DNA of 64,000 nt from the NCBI GenBank assembly GCA_902362375.1, contig CABIVS010000001.1:605820-669819 (forward strand). Direction: 5' to 3'. The stretch is from Bacteroidaceae bacterium. Lineage in GTDB: Bacteria; Bacteroidota; Bacteroidia; Bacteroidales; Bacteroidaceae. The notes under the pieces are model-generated. The model searched no databases and had not been told where the DNA came from. It saw only the letters and a list, made by a program, of their open reading frames with translations. Shown one piece after another: positions 26,843 through 35,001 of the stretch. Position 1 is the stretch's first letter, and each line of letters starts with the position of its first letter. The position numbers and the translations under genes are program-made.

Positions 26843-27901
26843 CTCCCGATATAAATCAAGGTAGGCTTGTATATGCTTCTCGTAACTGAATGAAGCGGCA
26901 TGTTCCTTGATTTTCTCCAGACGCTCCTTGTCTTTATAAAAATCAGGCAGATGCTCCCGGATACTTTGCACCATAGATTCTGTATCCAAATGCTCCCACA
27001 TGATAGCGTGCCCATTACAAACTTCCGGCAAACTAGTGCGATTAGCGGCAAATACAGCCTTCCCAAATTGCATAGCTTCCACCACCGGCAATCCAAAGCC
27101 TTCTCCCTCACTAGGAAACAGGAATGCCTCACAGTTCCGATATAACCATATCTTCTCGTTTTGAGAGATAACATCCGTCAAGAAGACATTAGTAAGCTGA
27201 TTCTCACGAATCAGATTGCGCACTTCTTCAGCATAAGCAAAATGAGCATCTCCACAAATATATAGATCATATTCCGGAAAATGACGCATTACGTCAACCA
27301 AGAGATGGAAGTTCTTTTTTCTACGGATTTGTCCAATCGTAAAAAAGAAAGGACGCCCTGTAGCAAACGACGGTTTTGTTCCTTCCAGTGTATCAATCCT
27401 CTCCACTCCATTATAGATGACCCGTACCTCTTTCCCTTTCAAATCTACATGCTGTCGAATGACATCTGCCACATAATGAGAGATCGTAGTCACGACCGCT
27501 GCCTTATTGACCTTATTCTGCATCCGGCGAAGATACATTTTCGCCTTCCAGGGCTTTTTCTCGGTTAAGAAATTAAAGTCATGTATAGTAAAGATAAATT
27601 TTGTACCACCGGCAATACGCAACAACTTGCGCTGTTGATTCACTGCATGCCATACATCTACCTTGGGAAGGGTAAAAGGAAGAAACTTATTGATACGACG
27701 TACCGGAACAGAAGTCACATTCGGGCCAAATTCCTGCATATATTTCTGCCGCAATAAATATACAAAATGAAGATCTTCTACCGGCATAGACGAAAAGGCG
27801 GTTGCATAGTTGGCCGCAATCTGCCCGAAGCCGGCTGTGAGACTACCATAATTCGTAAGATCTATCAGTACTTTTTTCTTTCGTTGTATCTCTTTCATCA
27901 T
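26825..27901 (-). CDS. GT4 glycosyltransferase
   Basis: A 358-residue GT-B enzyme. The N-terminus has a glycine-rich acceptor loop (DLTNYGSLTAGFGQIAANYA). The donor half has FFTIGQIRRKKNFHLLVDV and FLFPSEGEGFGLPVVEAMQF with the E-x7-E pair. It is the third gene of a minus-strand operon with DUF4254 and GT9, 57 bp after the GT9 gene. A GT4 next to GT9 suggests work on the inner-core oligosaccharide. Confidence 0.91.
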   Translation of the reverse strand: MMKEIQRKKKVLIDLTNYGSLTAGFGQIAANYATAFSSMPVEDLHFVYLLRQKYMQEFGPNVTSVPVRRINKFLPFTLPKVDVWHAVNQQRKLLRIAGGTKFIFTIHDFNFLTEKKPWKAKMYLRRMQNKVNKAAVVTTISHYVADVIRQHVDLKGKEVRVIYNGVERIDTLEGTKPSFATGRPFFFTIGQIRRKKNFHLLVDVMRHFPEYDLYICGDAHFAYAEEVRNLIRENQLTNVFLTDVISQNEKIWLYRNCEAFLFPSEGEGFGLPVVEAMQFGKAVFAANRTSLPEVCNGHAIMWEHLDTESMVQSIREHLPDFYKDKERLEKIKEHAASFSYEKHIQAYLDLYRELAQLP

Positions 27902-27958
27902 TATTTGATTCTACGCTCTTTCGGCTCAATAAACAGCTAATTTGAACTTCAGCAAGGA

Positions 27959-28990
27959 TTAATCTACAATCCCTTCTATTTTCGCAATGACCTGCTCCGG
28001 TTTTATATCCCTCAGGCAGGCATAATCACCTCGCCAGCAAGGCTTCTGTCCATATACGGAACAGGGGCGGCATGACAAATCGAGTTGTACGGTATTGACC
28101 GGCAATTGTTTCCAGCCCATAAAACCGGCATAAGGATGGGTGGCTCCCCAAATAGAGACAACCGGAATATTGACCAAGGATGCCAAATGCATGTTGGCAG
28201 AATCCATTGAAAGCATCACATCCAGATGGCTCATCAGATTCAGCTCGGTACGCATATTCAGTTTACCGATCATTGAAACAACAGAAGGATATTTAGCAAT
28301 CCATGCATCAAATACGTCCTGTTCGCTTTTACCACCTCCAAAAAGGAAAACCTTTACTTTGGGGTTGGCAGCAAAATGTGCTATAACTTGCTCTTGCAGC
28401 TCTAACGGATAAATCTTACCTGCATGTTTGGCAAAAGGAGCTATACCAATCCACTTCTGGTCTTCTTTAGGTCCTGTGACTGGTTCTATTTCCGCAAAGT
28501 TTCCTTTTCCTTCGCCATAAATGGAAGAGAAATTTAATAGTACCGGTAAACCTAGCTTCTCAAGTACATCGGCATAACGACGAAAAGAACTCTTCTGATT
28601 TTCCATCACCTTATCATGACGGCGAACCAGCTTCTTTTTGCCTGCCCTTCCTTTACAAATGGAAGCTACCGGTTTATTGGCAAGACGGAATCGCAAACAT
28701 AAATACTTAGAACGAAGTACATGATGAAAATCAGCAATGTAATCAAAATGCATCGCTTTTAATTCCGAATAAAGGCTATTCAAGCCCCAAAATCCCTTGT
28801 GTTTGCCAGTTAAATCAGCTCCGACAAAACCCACATTGGCAGGCAACCCCTGAAAGAGCGGCTGCCATACAGCACGACTTAACACTGTTATTTCGTGCTG
28901 CGGATATTGCACAGCCAGCGAATGTATTACCGGGATTGTCATGGCTACATCGCCAAGAGCTGAAAAACGAATAATGAGAATACGCGCCAT
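27959..28990 (-). CDS. GT9 glycosyltransferase (heptosyltransferase-like)
   Basis: A 343-residue GT9 enzyme. It starts MARILIIRFSALGDVAMTIP, the canonical family N-terminus. The donor site is DVMLSMDSANMHLASLVNIP, with the D-S-x-x-x-H pattern. Cys residues cluster near the end (CRPCSVYGQKPCW and YACL), a layout also found in many Bacteroidetes homologues. It lies 3 bp downstream of the DUF4254 gene, with which it is usually paired. It probably adds an inner-core sugar to lipid A-Kdo. Confidence 0.92.
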   Translation of the reverse strand: MARILIIRFSALGDVAMTIPVIHSLAVQYPQHEITVLSRAVWQPLFQGLPANVGFVGADLTGKHKGFWGLNSLYSELKAMHFDYIADFHHVLRSKYLCLRFRLANKPVASICKGRAGKKKLVRRHDKVMENQKSSFRRYADVLEKLGLPVLLNFSSIYGEGKGNFAEIEPVTGPKEDQKWIGIAPFAKHAGKIYPLELQEQVIAHFAANPKVKVFLFGGGKSEQDVFDAWIAKYPSVVSMIGKLNMRTELNLMSHLDVMLSMDSANMHLASLVNIPVVSIWGATHPYAGFMGWKQLPVNTVQLDLSCRPCSVYGQKPCWRGDYACLRDIKPEQVIAKIEGIVD

Positions 28991-28993
28991 TCG

Positions 28994-29599
28994 TTATTTT
29001 TTCGCATAAAGCACCGGATTTAATGCCGGGTCATTATACATCTTCATCTGTTTATATACTTTCATATATTTTCTTCCGGCCTCGATATCAGCCAGCAGCT
29101 GTTCAATAGCCGTAGAAAGGTCTTTGCGTTGTTCCAGCAGGATATTCAACTTAGTCTGGCATTGAGCACGGTGTTCCTCGGTAGTATCCGTACGCTCCAC
29201 CTCCTGTTGCATGTGGTAAATTTTCAATGCAAGAATTGACAGGCGGTCAATTGCCCATGCAGGGCTTTCCGTATTGATCGTTGCGTCAGAGAGAGGTTTT
29301 ACCTCTTTGTATTTGTCTAAAAAGTAGCTATCAATTAATTCGACCAGATCCGTACGGTCCTGATTTGATTTATCAATTCTTCTTTTCAAAGCCAATGCTT
29401 CTACCGGATCAATCTGCGGGTCACGGATAATATCCTCAAAATGCCATTGCACGGCATCAATCCAGTTCTTTAGATATAAATAATACTCAATAGTTTTCAA
29501 CTCGTAAGGATTGTTCATCGGAGCATCCACACTATCCGTCACATGGTAATCAGTTGTCGATTTCCAAAAAATCTCGTTGCAAAGGTTACTAAATGTCAT
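28994..29599 (-). CDS. DUF4254 protein
   Basis: A 201-residue helical protein of the DUF4254 family (PF14063), function unknown. It is almost entirely predicted helix with charged heptads (LALKRRIDKSNQDRTDLVEL). A conserved core appears as ESPAWAIDRLSILALKIYHM. It has no signal peptide and should be cytoplasmic. It is commonly linked to a GT9 transferase, as here, 3 bp away. A partner or substrate-binding role for that enzyme is plausible but unproven. A good promoter lies upstream. Confidence 0.88.
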   Translation of the reverse strand: MTFSNLCNEIFWKSTTDYHVTDSVDAPMNNPYELKTIEYYLYLKNWIDAVQWHFEDIIRDPQIDPVEALALKRRIDKSNQDRTDLVELIDSYFLDKYKEVKPLSDATINTESPAWAIDRLSILALKIYHMQQEVERTDTTEEHRAQCQTKLNILLEQRKDLSTAIEQLLADIEAGRKYMKVYKQMKMYNDPALNPVLYAKK

Positions 29600-29631
29600 A
29601 ATCTTAACTAGCTAATAGATATATAATAGGG

Positions 29632-29662
29632 CAAATCTATGTAATATTTTTCAGACAAGCAA
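29632..29662 (-). promoter_or_regulatory. promoter of the DUF4254-GT9-GT4 operon
   Basis: On the minus strand a -33 TTG (complement of 29660-29662) and a -7 TAGATTTG (complement of 29632-29639) are 20 bp apart, matching the Bacteroides consensus. The leader to the ATG at 29599 is about 26 nt. Confidence 0.72.
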
Positions 29663-29685
29663 CCGTTTCTTACTTTTTTATTTGT

Positions 29686-29693
29686 TACCTTTG
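29686..29693 (+). promoter_or_regulatory. -7 promoter element for pdxB
   Basis: TACCTTTG fits TAnnTTTG. The position rules out the upstream GTG at 29693 as start and supports the ATG at 29717. Confidence 0.62.
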
Positions 29694-29716
29694 TGGGTAC
29701 AAAAGATGAATTGTAT

Positions 29717-30757
29717 ATGAAAATTATTATCGACAATAAAATACCTTATATAAAAGAGGCGGTTCAGAGAATAGCCGATGAGGTGGTTTATGCACCGGGT
29801 AAGGATTTCACCCCGGAGCTCGTACGAGATGCGGACGCTCTTATTGTCCGTACCCGCACACATTGCAACCGGGATTTATTGGAAGGTAGTCGAGTGAGAT
29901 TCATAGCGACCGCAACCATAGGTTTCGACCATATTGATACGGAGTATTGCAAACAGGCAGGCATTGAATGGACGAATGCACCGGGATGTAACTCGGCTTC
30001 TGTCGCCCAATATATACAGTCATCGCTTCTGGTGTGGAAATCTTGCAGAAACAAAAAGCTAAATGAACTGACGATTGGAATCATAGGAGTAGGAAATGTC
30101 GGGAGTAAGGTAGCTAAAGTTGCCCAGGATTTTGGCATGCGTGTTTTATTGAATGATTTGCCACGGGAAGAAAAAGAAGGTGCAGAACGGTTCTCTTCAC
30201 TAAAGAAAATAGCGGAAGAGTGTGACATCATCACTTTTCACGTACCTTTATATAAGGAAGGAAAATATAAAACGTTCCACCTGGCAGATGAAGATTTCTT
30301 TCAGTCACTCAAACGGAAGCCTGTTATTATCAATACCTCACGAGGAGAAGTCATCCAGACTGATGCTCTTTTAAAAGCCTTGAACAGCCGGATGATTTCG
30401 GATGCCATCATCGACGTATGGGAGCATGAACCGGAAATCAACCGTGATCTACTGGAAAAGGCATTTATCGGAACTCCTCACATTGCAGGTTACTCTGCAG
30501 ATGGAAAAGCAAACGCCACACGTATGTCATTGGATGCTATCTGCAAATTCTTCCAAATAAAAGGGGATTATGAAATTAACGCACCCGCACCCGCCTCCCC
30601 CATTATTCACGCTAAAAACCACGCAGAAGCAGTCCTCCAAATGTATAATCCAACCGAAGACAGCAACCGGCTAAAAAATCAACCGGAGCTATTCGAAACC
30701 CTGCGCGGAGATTATCCTTTGCGGCGGGAAGAGAAAGCATACATTATTAAGTATTAG
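29717..30757 (+). CDS. pdxB: 4-phosphoerythronate dehydrogenase
   Basis: A 346-residue D-2-hydroxyacid dehydrogenase of the PdxB type, which oxidises 4-phosphoerythronate in pyridoxal 5'-phosphate synthesis. The NAD-binding loop is LTIGIIGVGNVGSKVAKVA. Catalytic Arg lies in IINTSRGEVIQTDAL, Glu in IIDVWEHEPEIN and His in FIGTPHIAGYSADGKA. The PdxB-specific N-terminal region MKIIIDNKIPYIKEAV and ATATIGFDHID are clear. The ATG at 29717 is chosen from the promoter position. The 3' end overlaps convergent purN by 4 bp. Confidence 0.94.
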   Translation: MKIIIDNKIPYIKEAVQRIADEVVYAPGKDFTPELVRDADALIVRTRTHCNRDLLEGSRVRFIATATIGFDHIDTEYCKQAGIEWTNAPGCNSASVAQYIQSSLLVWKSCRNKKLNELTIGIIGVGNVGSKVAKVAQDFGMRVLLNDLPREEKEGAERFSSLKKIAEECDIITFHVPLYKEGKYKTFHLADEDFFQSLKRKPVIINTSRGEVIQTDALLKALNSRMISDAIIDVWEHEPEINRDLLEKAFIGTPHIAGYSADGKANATRMSLDAICKFFQIKGDYEINAPAPASPIIHAKNHAEAVLQMYNPTEDSNRLKNQPELFETLRGDYPLRREEKAYIIKY

Positions 30758-31326
30758 GTGTTACTTAATACCTGTTCTATGATTTTCGGGAAGTGTTCAT
30801 ATTCCAAAGCATGCACCTTTTTAGCTACATCACCCGGAGAATCAGTCGAAAGAACAGGGCAAGTAGCTTGAAAAATCGTATTTCCTTCGTCGTAATGCTC
30901 ATTTATATAATGTATAGTGATACCGCTTTCTTTTTCACCGGCAGCTACCACTGCTTCATACACTCGGTCGCCATACATTCCTTTACCTCCATACTTCGGC
31001 AGAAGAGCAGGATGTATATTTATAATTTTATCGGGATAAGCATGCAAAAGCAAATCCGGTACACGAACTAAGAAGCCGGCCAACACGACAAAATCAATGC
31101 GGTACTCCTGCAAAATAGCCAAAATTTCATCTCCGGCTATCCAATCCTCCTTTGGAAACACGTTAGAAGGCACTCCCAAGCGATGCGCACGTTCCAAAAC
31201 ATAGGCATCACTCTTATTAGAAAGTACCAACGAAACCTGAACGGAATCGTTTTTTTGGAAATACCGGATAATATTCTCAGCATTAGAGCCGGAACCGGAA
31301 GCGAAAATTGCGATGTTTTTCTTCAT
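30754..31326 (-). CDS. purN: phosphoribosylglycinamide formyltransferase
   Basis: A 190-residue GAR transformylase, third step of purine synthesis, using 10-formyltetrahydrofolate. It begins MKKNIAIFASGSGSNAENII, the phosphate-binding loop. The catalytic core includes NIHPALLPKYGGKGMYGDRV with the essential Asn and His, and ESGITIHYINEHYDEG with the catalytic Asp. The ATG at 31326 is chosen. A start at 31377 would add 17 residues that are atypical for the family. It is divergent from acpP. Confidence 0.94.
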   Translation of the reverse strand: MKKNIAIFASGSGSNAENIIRYFQKNDSVQVSLVLSNKSDAYVLERAHRLGVPSNVFPKEDWIAGDEILAILQEYRIDFVVLAGFLVRVPDLLLHAYPDKIINIHPALLPKYGGKGMYGDRVYEAVVAAGEKESGITIHYINEHYDEGNTIFQATCPVLSTDSPGDVAKKVHALEYEHFPKIIEQVLSNT

Positions 31327-31392
31327 AACCCTCAAATTCGATGCACAAAACAGTGAAAAATGTGCAAAACATTGCATTTATTTAGTCAAATA

Positions 31393-31424
31393 TTTGCGCA
31401 AAACGATAAATATTCATTCCTTTG
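31393..31424 (+). promoter_or_regulatory. promoter of the acpP-fabF-rnc operon
   Basis: A -33 TTTG at 31393-31396 and TTCCTTTG at 31417-31424 are 20 bp apart. The -7 has one mismatch from TAnnTTTG. The transcript would start near 31431. Confidence 0.6.
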
Positions 31425-31475
31425 CACCGCAAATTTAAAGAAATAAAACTAATTATTAATTAAAAACTTAAAGTT

Positions 31476-31712
31476 ATGTCTGAAATTGCATCAAGAGTAA
31501 AAGCGATTATCGTTGATAAATTAGGCGTAGAAGAATCAGAAGTTACAACCGAAGCAAGCTTCACTAACGACCTGGGAGCAGATTCTCTTGACACTGTAGA
31601 ACTTATCATGGAATTCGAAAAAGAATTCGGTATCTCTATTCCTGATGACCAAGCAGAAAAAATTGGTACTGTAGGTGATGCTGTATCTTATATCGAAGAA
31701 CACGCTAAGTAA
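31476..31712 (+). CDS. acpP: acyl carrier protein
   Basis: A 78-residue acidic carrier of fatty acid synthesis. The 4'-phosphopantetheine site is S37 in [16 protein letters not shown]. Length and charge are typical. It is followed by fabF after 15 bp, the common acpP-fabF arrangement. The product supplies acyl chains for phospholipid and lipid A. Confidence 0.97.
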   Translation: MSEIASRVKAIIVDKLGVEESEVTTEASFTNDLGADSLDTVELIMEFEKEFGISIPDDQAEKIGTVGDAVSYIEEHAK

Positions 31713-31727
31713 TTCGATTTCATCAAT

Positions 31728-32990
31728 ATGGAATTAAAAAGAGTGGTAGTAACAGGCCTTGGCGCCATTACTCCCGTTGGCAATAGTGTTCCCGAATTTT
31801 GGGAAAACATTGTGAACGGGGTTAGTGGAGCAGGGCCTATTACTCATTTTGATGCGTCGTTATTCAAGACCCAATTCGCATGCGAAGTGAAAGACTTCGA
31901 TGCAACGAAATACATAGACCGCAAAGAAGCAAGAAAGATGGACTTGTACACTCAGTATGCCATCGCTGTTGCCAAAGAAGCGGTAAGTGATTCGGGGCTT
32001 GACGTCGAGAAAGAAGACTTGAACAAAATCGGTGTTATTTTTGGCGCCGGTATTGGTGGTATACATACATTTGAAGAAGAGGTAGGCAACTACTACACTC
32101 GTCAGGAAATGGGTCCGAAGTTTAATCCGTTCTTCATTCCAAAGATGATTTCGGATATTGCAGCCGGACAGATTTCTATCATGTATGGTTTCCATGGTCC
32201 TAACTACGCGACTTGTTCAGCATGTGCTACTTCAACCAATGCCATTGCAGATGCCTTCAACCTGATTCGTTTGGGTAAAGCAAATGTAATTGTATCCGGT
32301 GGTTCGGAAGCAGCGATCTTCCCGGCAGGTGTAGGTGGTTTCAACGCTATGCACGCCTTGTCAACACGCAACGACGAAGCTTCTAAAGCTTCACGTCCGT
32401 TTAGCGCAAGCCGCGATGGTTTCGTTATGGGCGAAGGTGGCGGTTGCTTGATCCTGGAAGAACTGGAACACGCTAAAGCTCGTGGTGCAAAAATCTATGC
32501 AGAAGTTGCCGGTGTAGGTATGTCTGCAGATGCACATCACCTGACAGCTTCTCATCCGGAAGGTCTGGGAGCGAAATTGGTGATGAGAAATGCACTGGAA
32601 GATGCGGAAATGGATCCGAAAGAAGTAGATTATATCAATGTACACGGTACATCTACTCCGGTTGGTGATATTTCAGAAGCAAAAGCAATCAAGGAAGTAT
32701 TCGGTGATCATGCGTTCGAGTTGAACATCAGTTCAACCAAATCAATGACAGGTCACTTGCTGGGAGCTGCCGGTGCGGTAGAATCTATTGCAAGCATCCT
32801 TGCCATCAAGAACGGCATTGTTCCTCCGACTATCAACCACGAAGAAGGTGACAACGACGAGAACATCGACTATAACCTTAATTTCACGTTCAACAAAGCA
32901 CAGAAACGCGAAGTTAATGTTGCCTTGTCCAATACATTCGGATTTGGCGGTCACAATGCGTGCGTTATCTTCAAGAAATACGCAGAGTAA
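31728..32990 (+). CDS. fabF: beta-ketoacyl-ACP synthase II
   Basis: A 420-residue KAS II that elongates acyl-ACP with malonyl-ACP. The nucleophile is C166 in ATCSACATSTNAIADAF. The two histidines lie in NVHGTSTPVGD and in KSMTGHLLGAAGAVE. The glycine-rich end GFGGHNACVIF is conserved. It lies between acpP and rnc in one operon, and rnc starts 4 bp after its stop. Confidence 0.97.
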   Translation: MELKRVVVTGLGAITPVGNSVPEFWENIVNGVSGAGPITHFDASLFKTQFACEVKDFDATKYIDRKEARKMDLYTQYAIAVAKEAVSDSGLDVEKEDLNKIGVIFGAGIGGIHTFEEEVGNYYTRQEMGPKFNPFFIPKMISDIAAGQISIMYGFHGPNYATCSACATSTNAIADAFNLIRLGKANVIVSGGSEAAIFPAGVGGFNAMHALSTRNDEASKASRPFSASRDGFVMGEGGGCLILEELEHAKARGAKIYAEVAGVGMSADAHHLTASHPEGLGAKLVMRNALEDAEMDPKEVDYINVHGTSTPVGDISEAKAIKEVFGDHAFELNISSTKSMTGHLLGAAGAVESIASILAIKNGIVPPTINHEEGDNDENIDYNLNFTFNKAQKREVNVALSNTFGFGGHNACVIFKKYAE

Positions 32991-32994
32991 TATC

Positions 32995-33912
32995 GTGTTA
33001 CGTAACGAAATAGATAAGATAAGGCTCTTGTTCCGCAAGGATAGAGAGTCTTATCTTTGTTTTTACCGGATACTCGGGTTCTACCCGCGCAATATCCAGC
33101 TTTATGAGCAGGCTCTCCTGCACAAATCGACTTCTGTCCGCTCCGACAAGGGACGTCCCCTCAACAATGAACGGCTGGAGTTTTTAGGTGACGCCATCCT
33201 CGACGCCATCGTGGGAGATATTGTCTACAAACGTTTCGAAGGGAAACGGGAAGGTTTCCTGACCAATACACGTTCCAAGATTGTACAACGGGAAACGTTG
33301 AACAAGTTGGCCGTTGAAATCGGCTTGGACAAGCTCATCAAGTATTCCACCCGCTCCTCCTCTCACAATAGCTATATGTACGGAAATGCTTTTGAAGCGT
33401 TTATCGGAGCTATTTATCTGGATCAGGGATATGAACGTTGCAAGCAGTTTATGGAGCAACGGATCATTAACCGTTATATCGACCTGGAGAAAATATCCCG
33501 AAAAGAGGTTAACTTCAAATCCAAACTTATCGAGTGGAGTCAAAAGAACAAAATGGAGGTTTCCTTTGAATTAATAGAGCAGTTTCTCGATCATGACAGC
33601 AATCCTGTATTCCAAACCGAAGTACGCATTGAAGGACTTCCGGCAGGAACAGGTACGGGGTATTCCAAGAAGGAGTCTCAACAGAATGCCGCCCAGATGG
33701 CTATAAAGAAAGTAAAGGAGCCGACATTTATATCAACTATCGAAGAGATCAAAGCACAACATTCTGCAACTGCTGCTGAACCGGAAAATATTTCAGAAGA
33801 AAACATCCTCGTCGATGAGATTTCCACAATGCAGGACGCAGAAGCTCCGGAGTCTAACCAAAGCAAATCCCCATGCGACGACCCTGAATCACCAAATCGT
33901 GATCTTCAGTAA
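32995..33912 (+). CDS. rnc: ribonuclease III
   Basis: A 305-residue double-strand RNA endonuclease. The RNase III domain has the signature NNERLEFLGDAILDAIVGD with catalytic Glu and Asp, and the second acidic site in NAFEAFIGAIYLDQGYE. The C-terminal double-stranded RNA-binding domain ends SKKESQQNAAQMAIKKVKE. It is followed by an acidic, low-complexity tail of about 60 residues, longer than in E. coli. The start is a GTG at 32995 just after fabF; no ATG fits. The open frame extends far upstream inside fabF, which is not coding for this protein. Its last 59 bp overlap pfkA tail to tail. Confidence 0.93.
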   Translation: MLRNEIDKIRLLFRKDRESYLCFYRILGFYPRNIQLYEQALLHKSTSVRSDKGRPLNNERLEFLGDAILDAIVGDIVYKRFEGKREGFLTNTRSKIVQRETLNKLAVEIGLDKLIKYSTRSSSHNSYMYGNAFEAFIGAIYLDQGYERCKQFMEQRIINRYIDLEKISRKEVNFKSKLIEWSQKNKMEVSFELIEQFLDHDSNPVFQTEVRIEGLPAGTGTGYSKKESQQNAAQMAIKKVKEPTFISTIEEIKAQHSATAAEPENISEENILVDEISTMQDAEAPESNQSKSPCDDPESPNRDLQ

Positions 33913-34864
33913 CTAATTTCAGTTTTCCTGCAACTTCTTCAAGAGGGATAGATGCTATATCATCCCCTTTTAAAGTCACCATACGCCCGAATTGGCCATT
34001 GGCTATCAATTCTGTTGCATGCCCGCCCATGCGGGTAGAAAGATTGCGGTCGAAAGGAGTAGGCGAACCACCACGCTGGATATACCCCAAAACTGTTTCG
34101 CGGGTTTCTATACCGGTTTCATATTCAATTTCCTGCGCGATATATTCAGCAGCACGTTTACGCCCGTCAGTCTGAATACCTTCCGCTACCACTACAATAG
34201 AATAGGGTTTGCCTTTCTTTAGTCTTTCCAGAATCGTATTGCCGATATTCTTAATGTCATAAGCAATTTCTGGGACGAGAATCACATCCCCTCCTCCTGC
34301 CATACCGGAATACAAAGCAATCCAACCCGCTTTATGCCCCATCACTTCAATCACCATCACCCTTTTATGAGAACTTGCGGTGGAATGTAGACGGTCAATG
34401 GCATCAGTAGCAATACTTACCGCCGAATCGAAACCAAAAGAGATGTCCGTGCCCCAAATATCATTATCAATGGTTTTAGGAACAGATACGATGTTAACTC
34501 CCATTGCAGCAAACTTGGCTGCGGTCTTCTGTGTTCCATTTCCACCGATACAAACGATACAATCCAGTCCCATTTCACGGATATTCTGAAGAATTAAAGA
34601 CGGTTTGTCAACATCCGAGACAACACCTCCTTTTTTGAAAGGCTTCTCGCGAGAGGTTCCCAACATCGTTCCACCCAAATTCAGCAGACCGGAAAGCGAC
34701 TTGTCTGTAATAGATTCGACATCTTTGGTCAGCAAGCCCTGAAAACCGCTGTGAATGCCTATCACTTCCATCCCATAATAATTGATGGCAGTTTTGCACA
34801 CGCCACGAATGGTGGCATTGATGCCGGGACAGTCCCCGCCGGATGTTAAGATTCCAATTCTCAT
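33854..34864 (-). CDS. pfkA: 6-phosphofructokinase
   Basis: A 336-residue PFK of the PfkA superfamily. The start MRIGILTSGGDCPGINATIR, the catalytic PKTIDNDIWGTD and the substrate-binding EVMGHKAGWIALYS are all present. In the nucleotide site the pattern is GGNGT, keeping the Gly that normally marks ATP use, whereas PPi enzymes have Asp. The Lys in PKTIDND, however, is shared with PPi-type groups, so phosphoryl donor choice should not be assumed. The ATG at 34864 is chosen. The 3' end overlaps rnc by 59 bp. Confidence 0.94.
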   Translation of the reverse strand: MRIGILTSGGDCPGINATIRGVCKTAINYYGMEVIGIHSGFQGLLTKDVESITDKSLSGLLNLGGTMLGTSREKPFKKGGVVSDVDKPSLILQNIREMGLDCIVCIGGNGTQKTAAKFAAMGVNIVSVPKTIDNDIWGTDISFGFDSAVSIATDAIDRLHSTASSHKRVMVIEVMGHKAGWIALYSGMAGGGDVILVPEIAYDIKNIGNTILERLKKGKPYSIVVVAEGIQTDGRKRAAEYIAQEIEYETGIETRETVLGYIQRGGSPTPFDRNLSTRMGGHATELIANGQFGRMVTLKGDDIASIPLEEVAGKLKLVTEDHDLVIQGRRMGICFG

Positions 34865-34962
34865 TGTCGCATTTTTTAGTCTAAAACTCGGGTATTCTAT
34901 GGAAGTCGTCAATTTTTAACGATTATTTCCGTCGTAAAGATAGAAAAAAAAGATAAATAAGT

Positions 34963-34970
34963 TACTTTTG
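34963..34970 (+). promoter_or_regulatory. -7 promoter element for the GH3-family gene
   Basis: TACTTTTG fits TAnnTTTG, 31 bp before the ATG at 35002. A divergent TATCTTTA (complement of 34935-34942) could serve pfkA. Confidence 0.58.
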
Positions 34971-35001
34971 CACGACTAAACATTATTATGTTAAAGCAGA
35001 A

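Noticed and set aside
32788..32994. upstream extension of the rnc frame inside fabF
   Set aside because: It overlaps essential fabF codons in another frame, and the family's N-terminus begins at the GTG at 32995.
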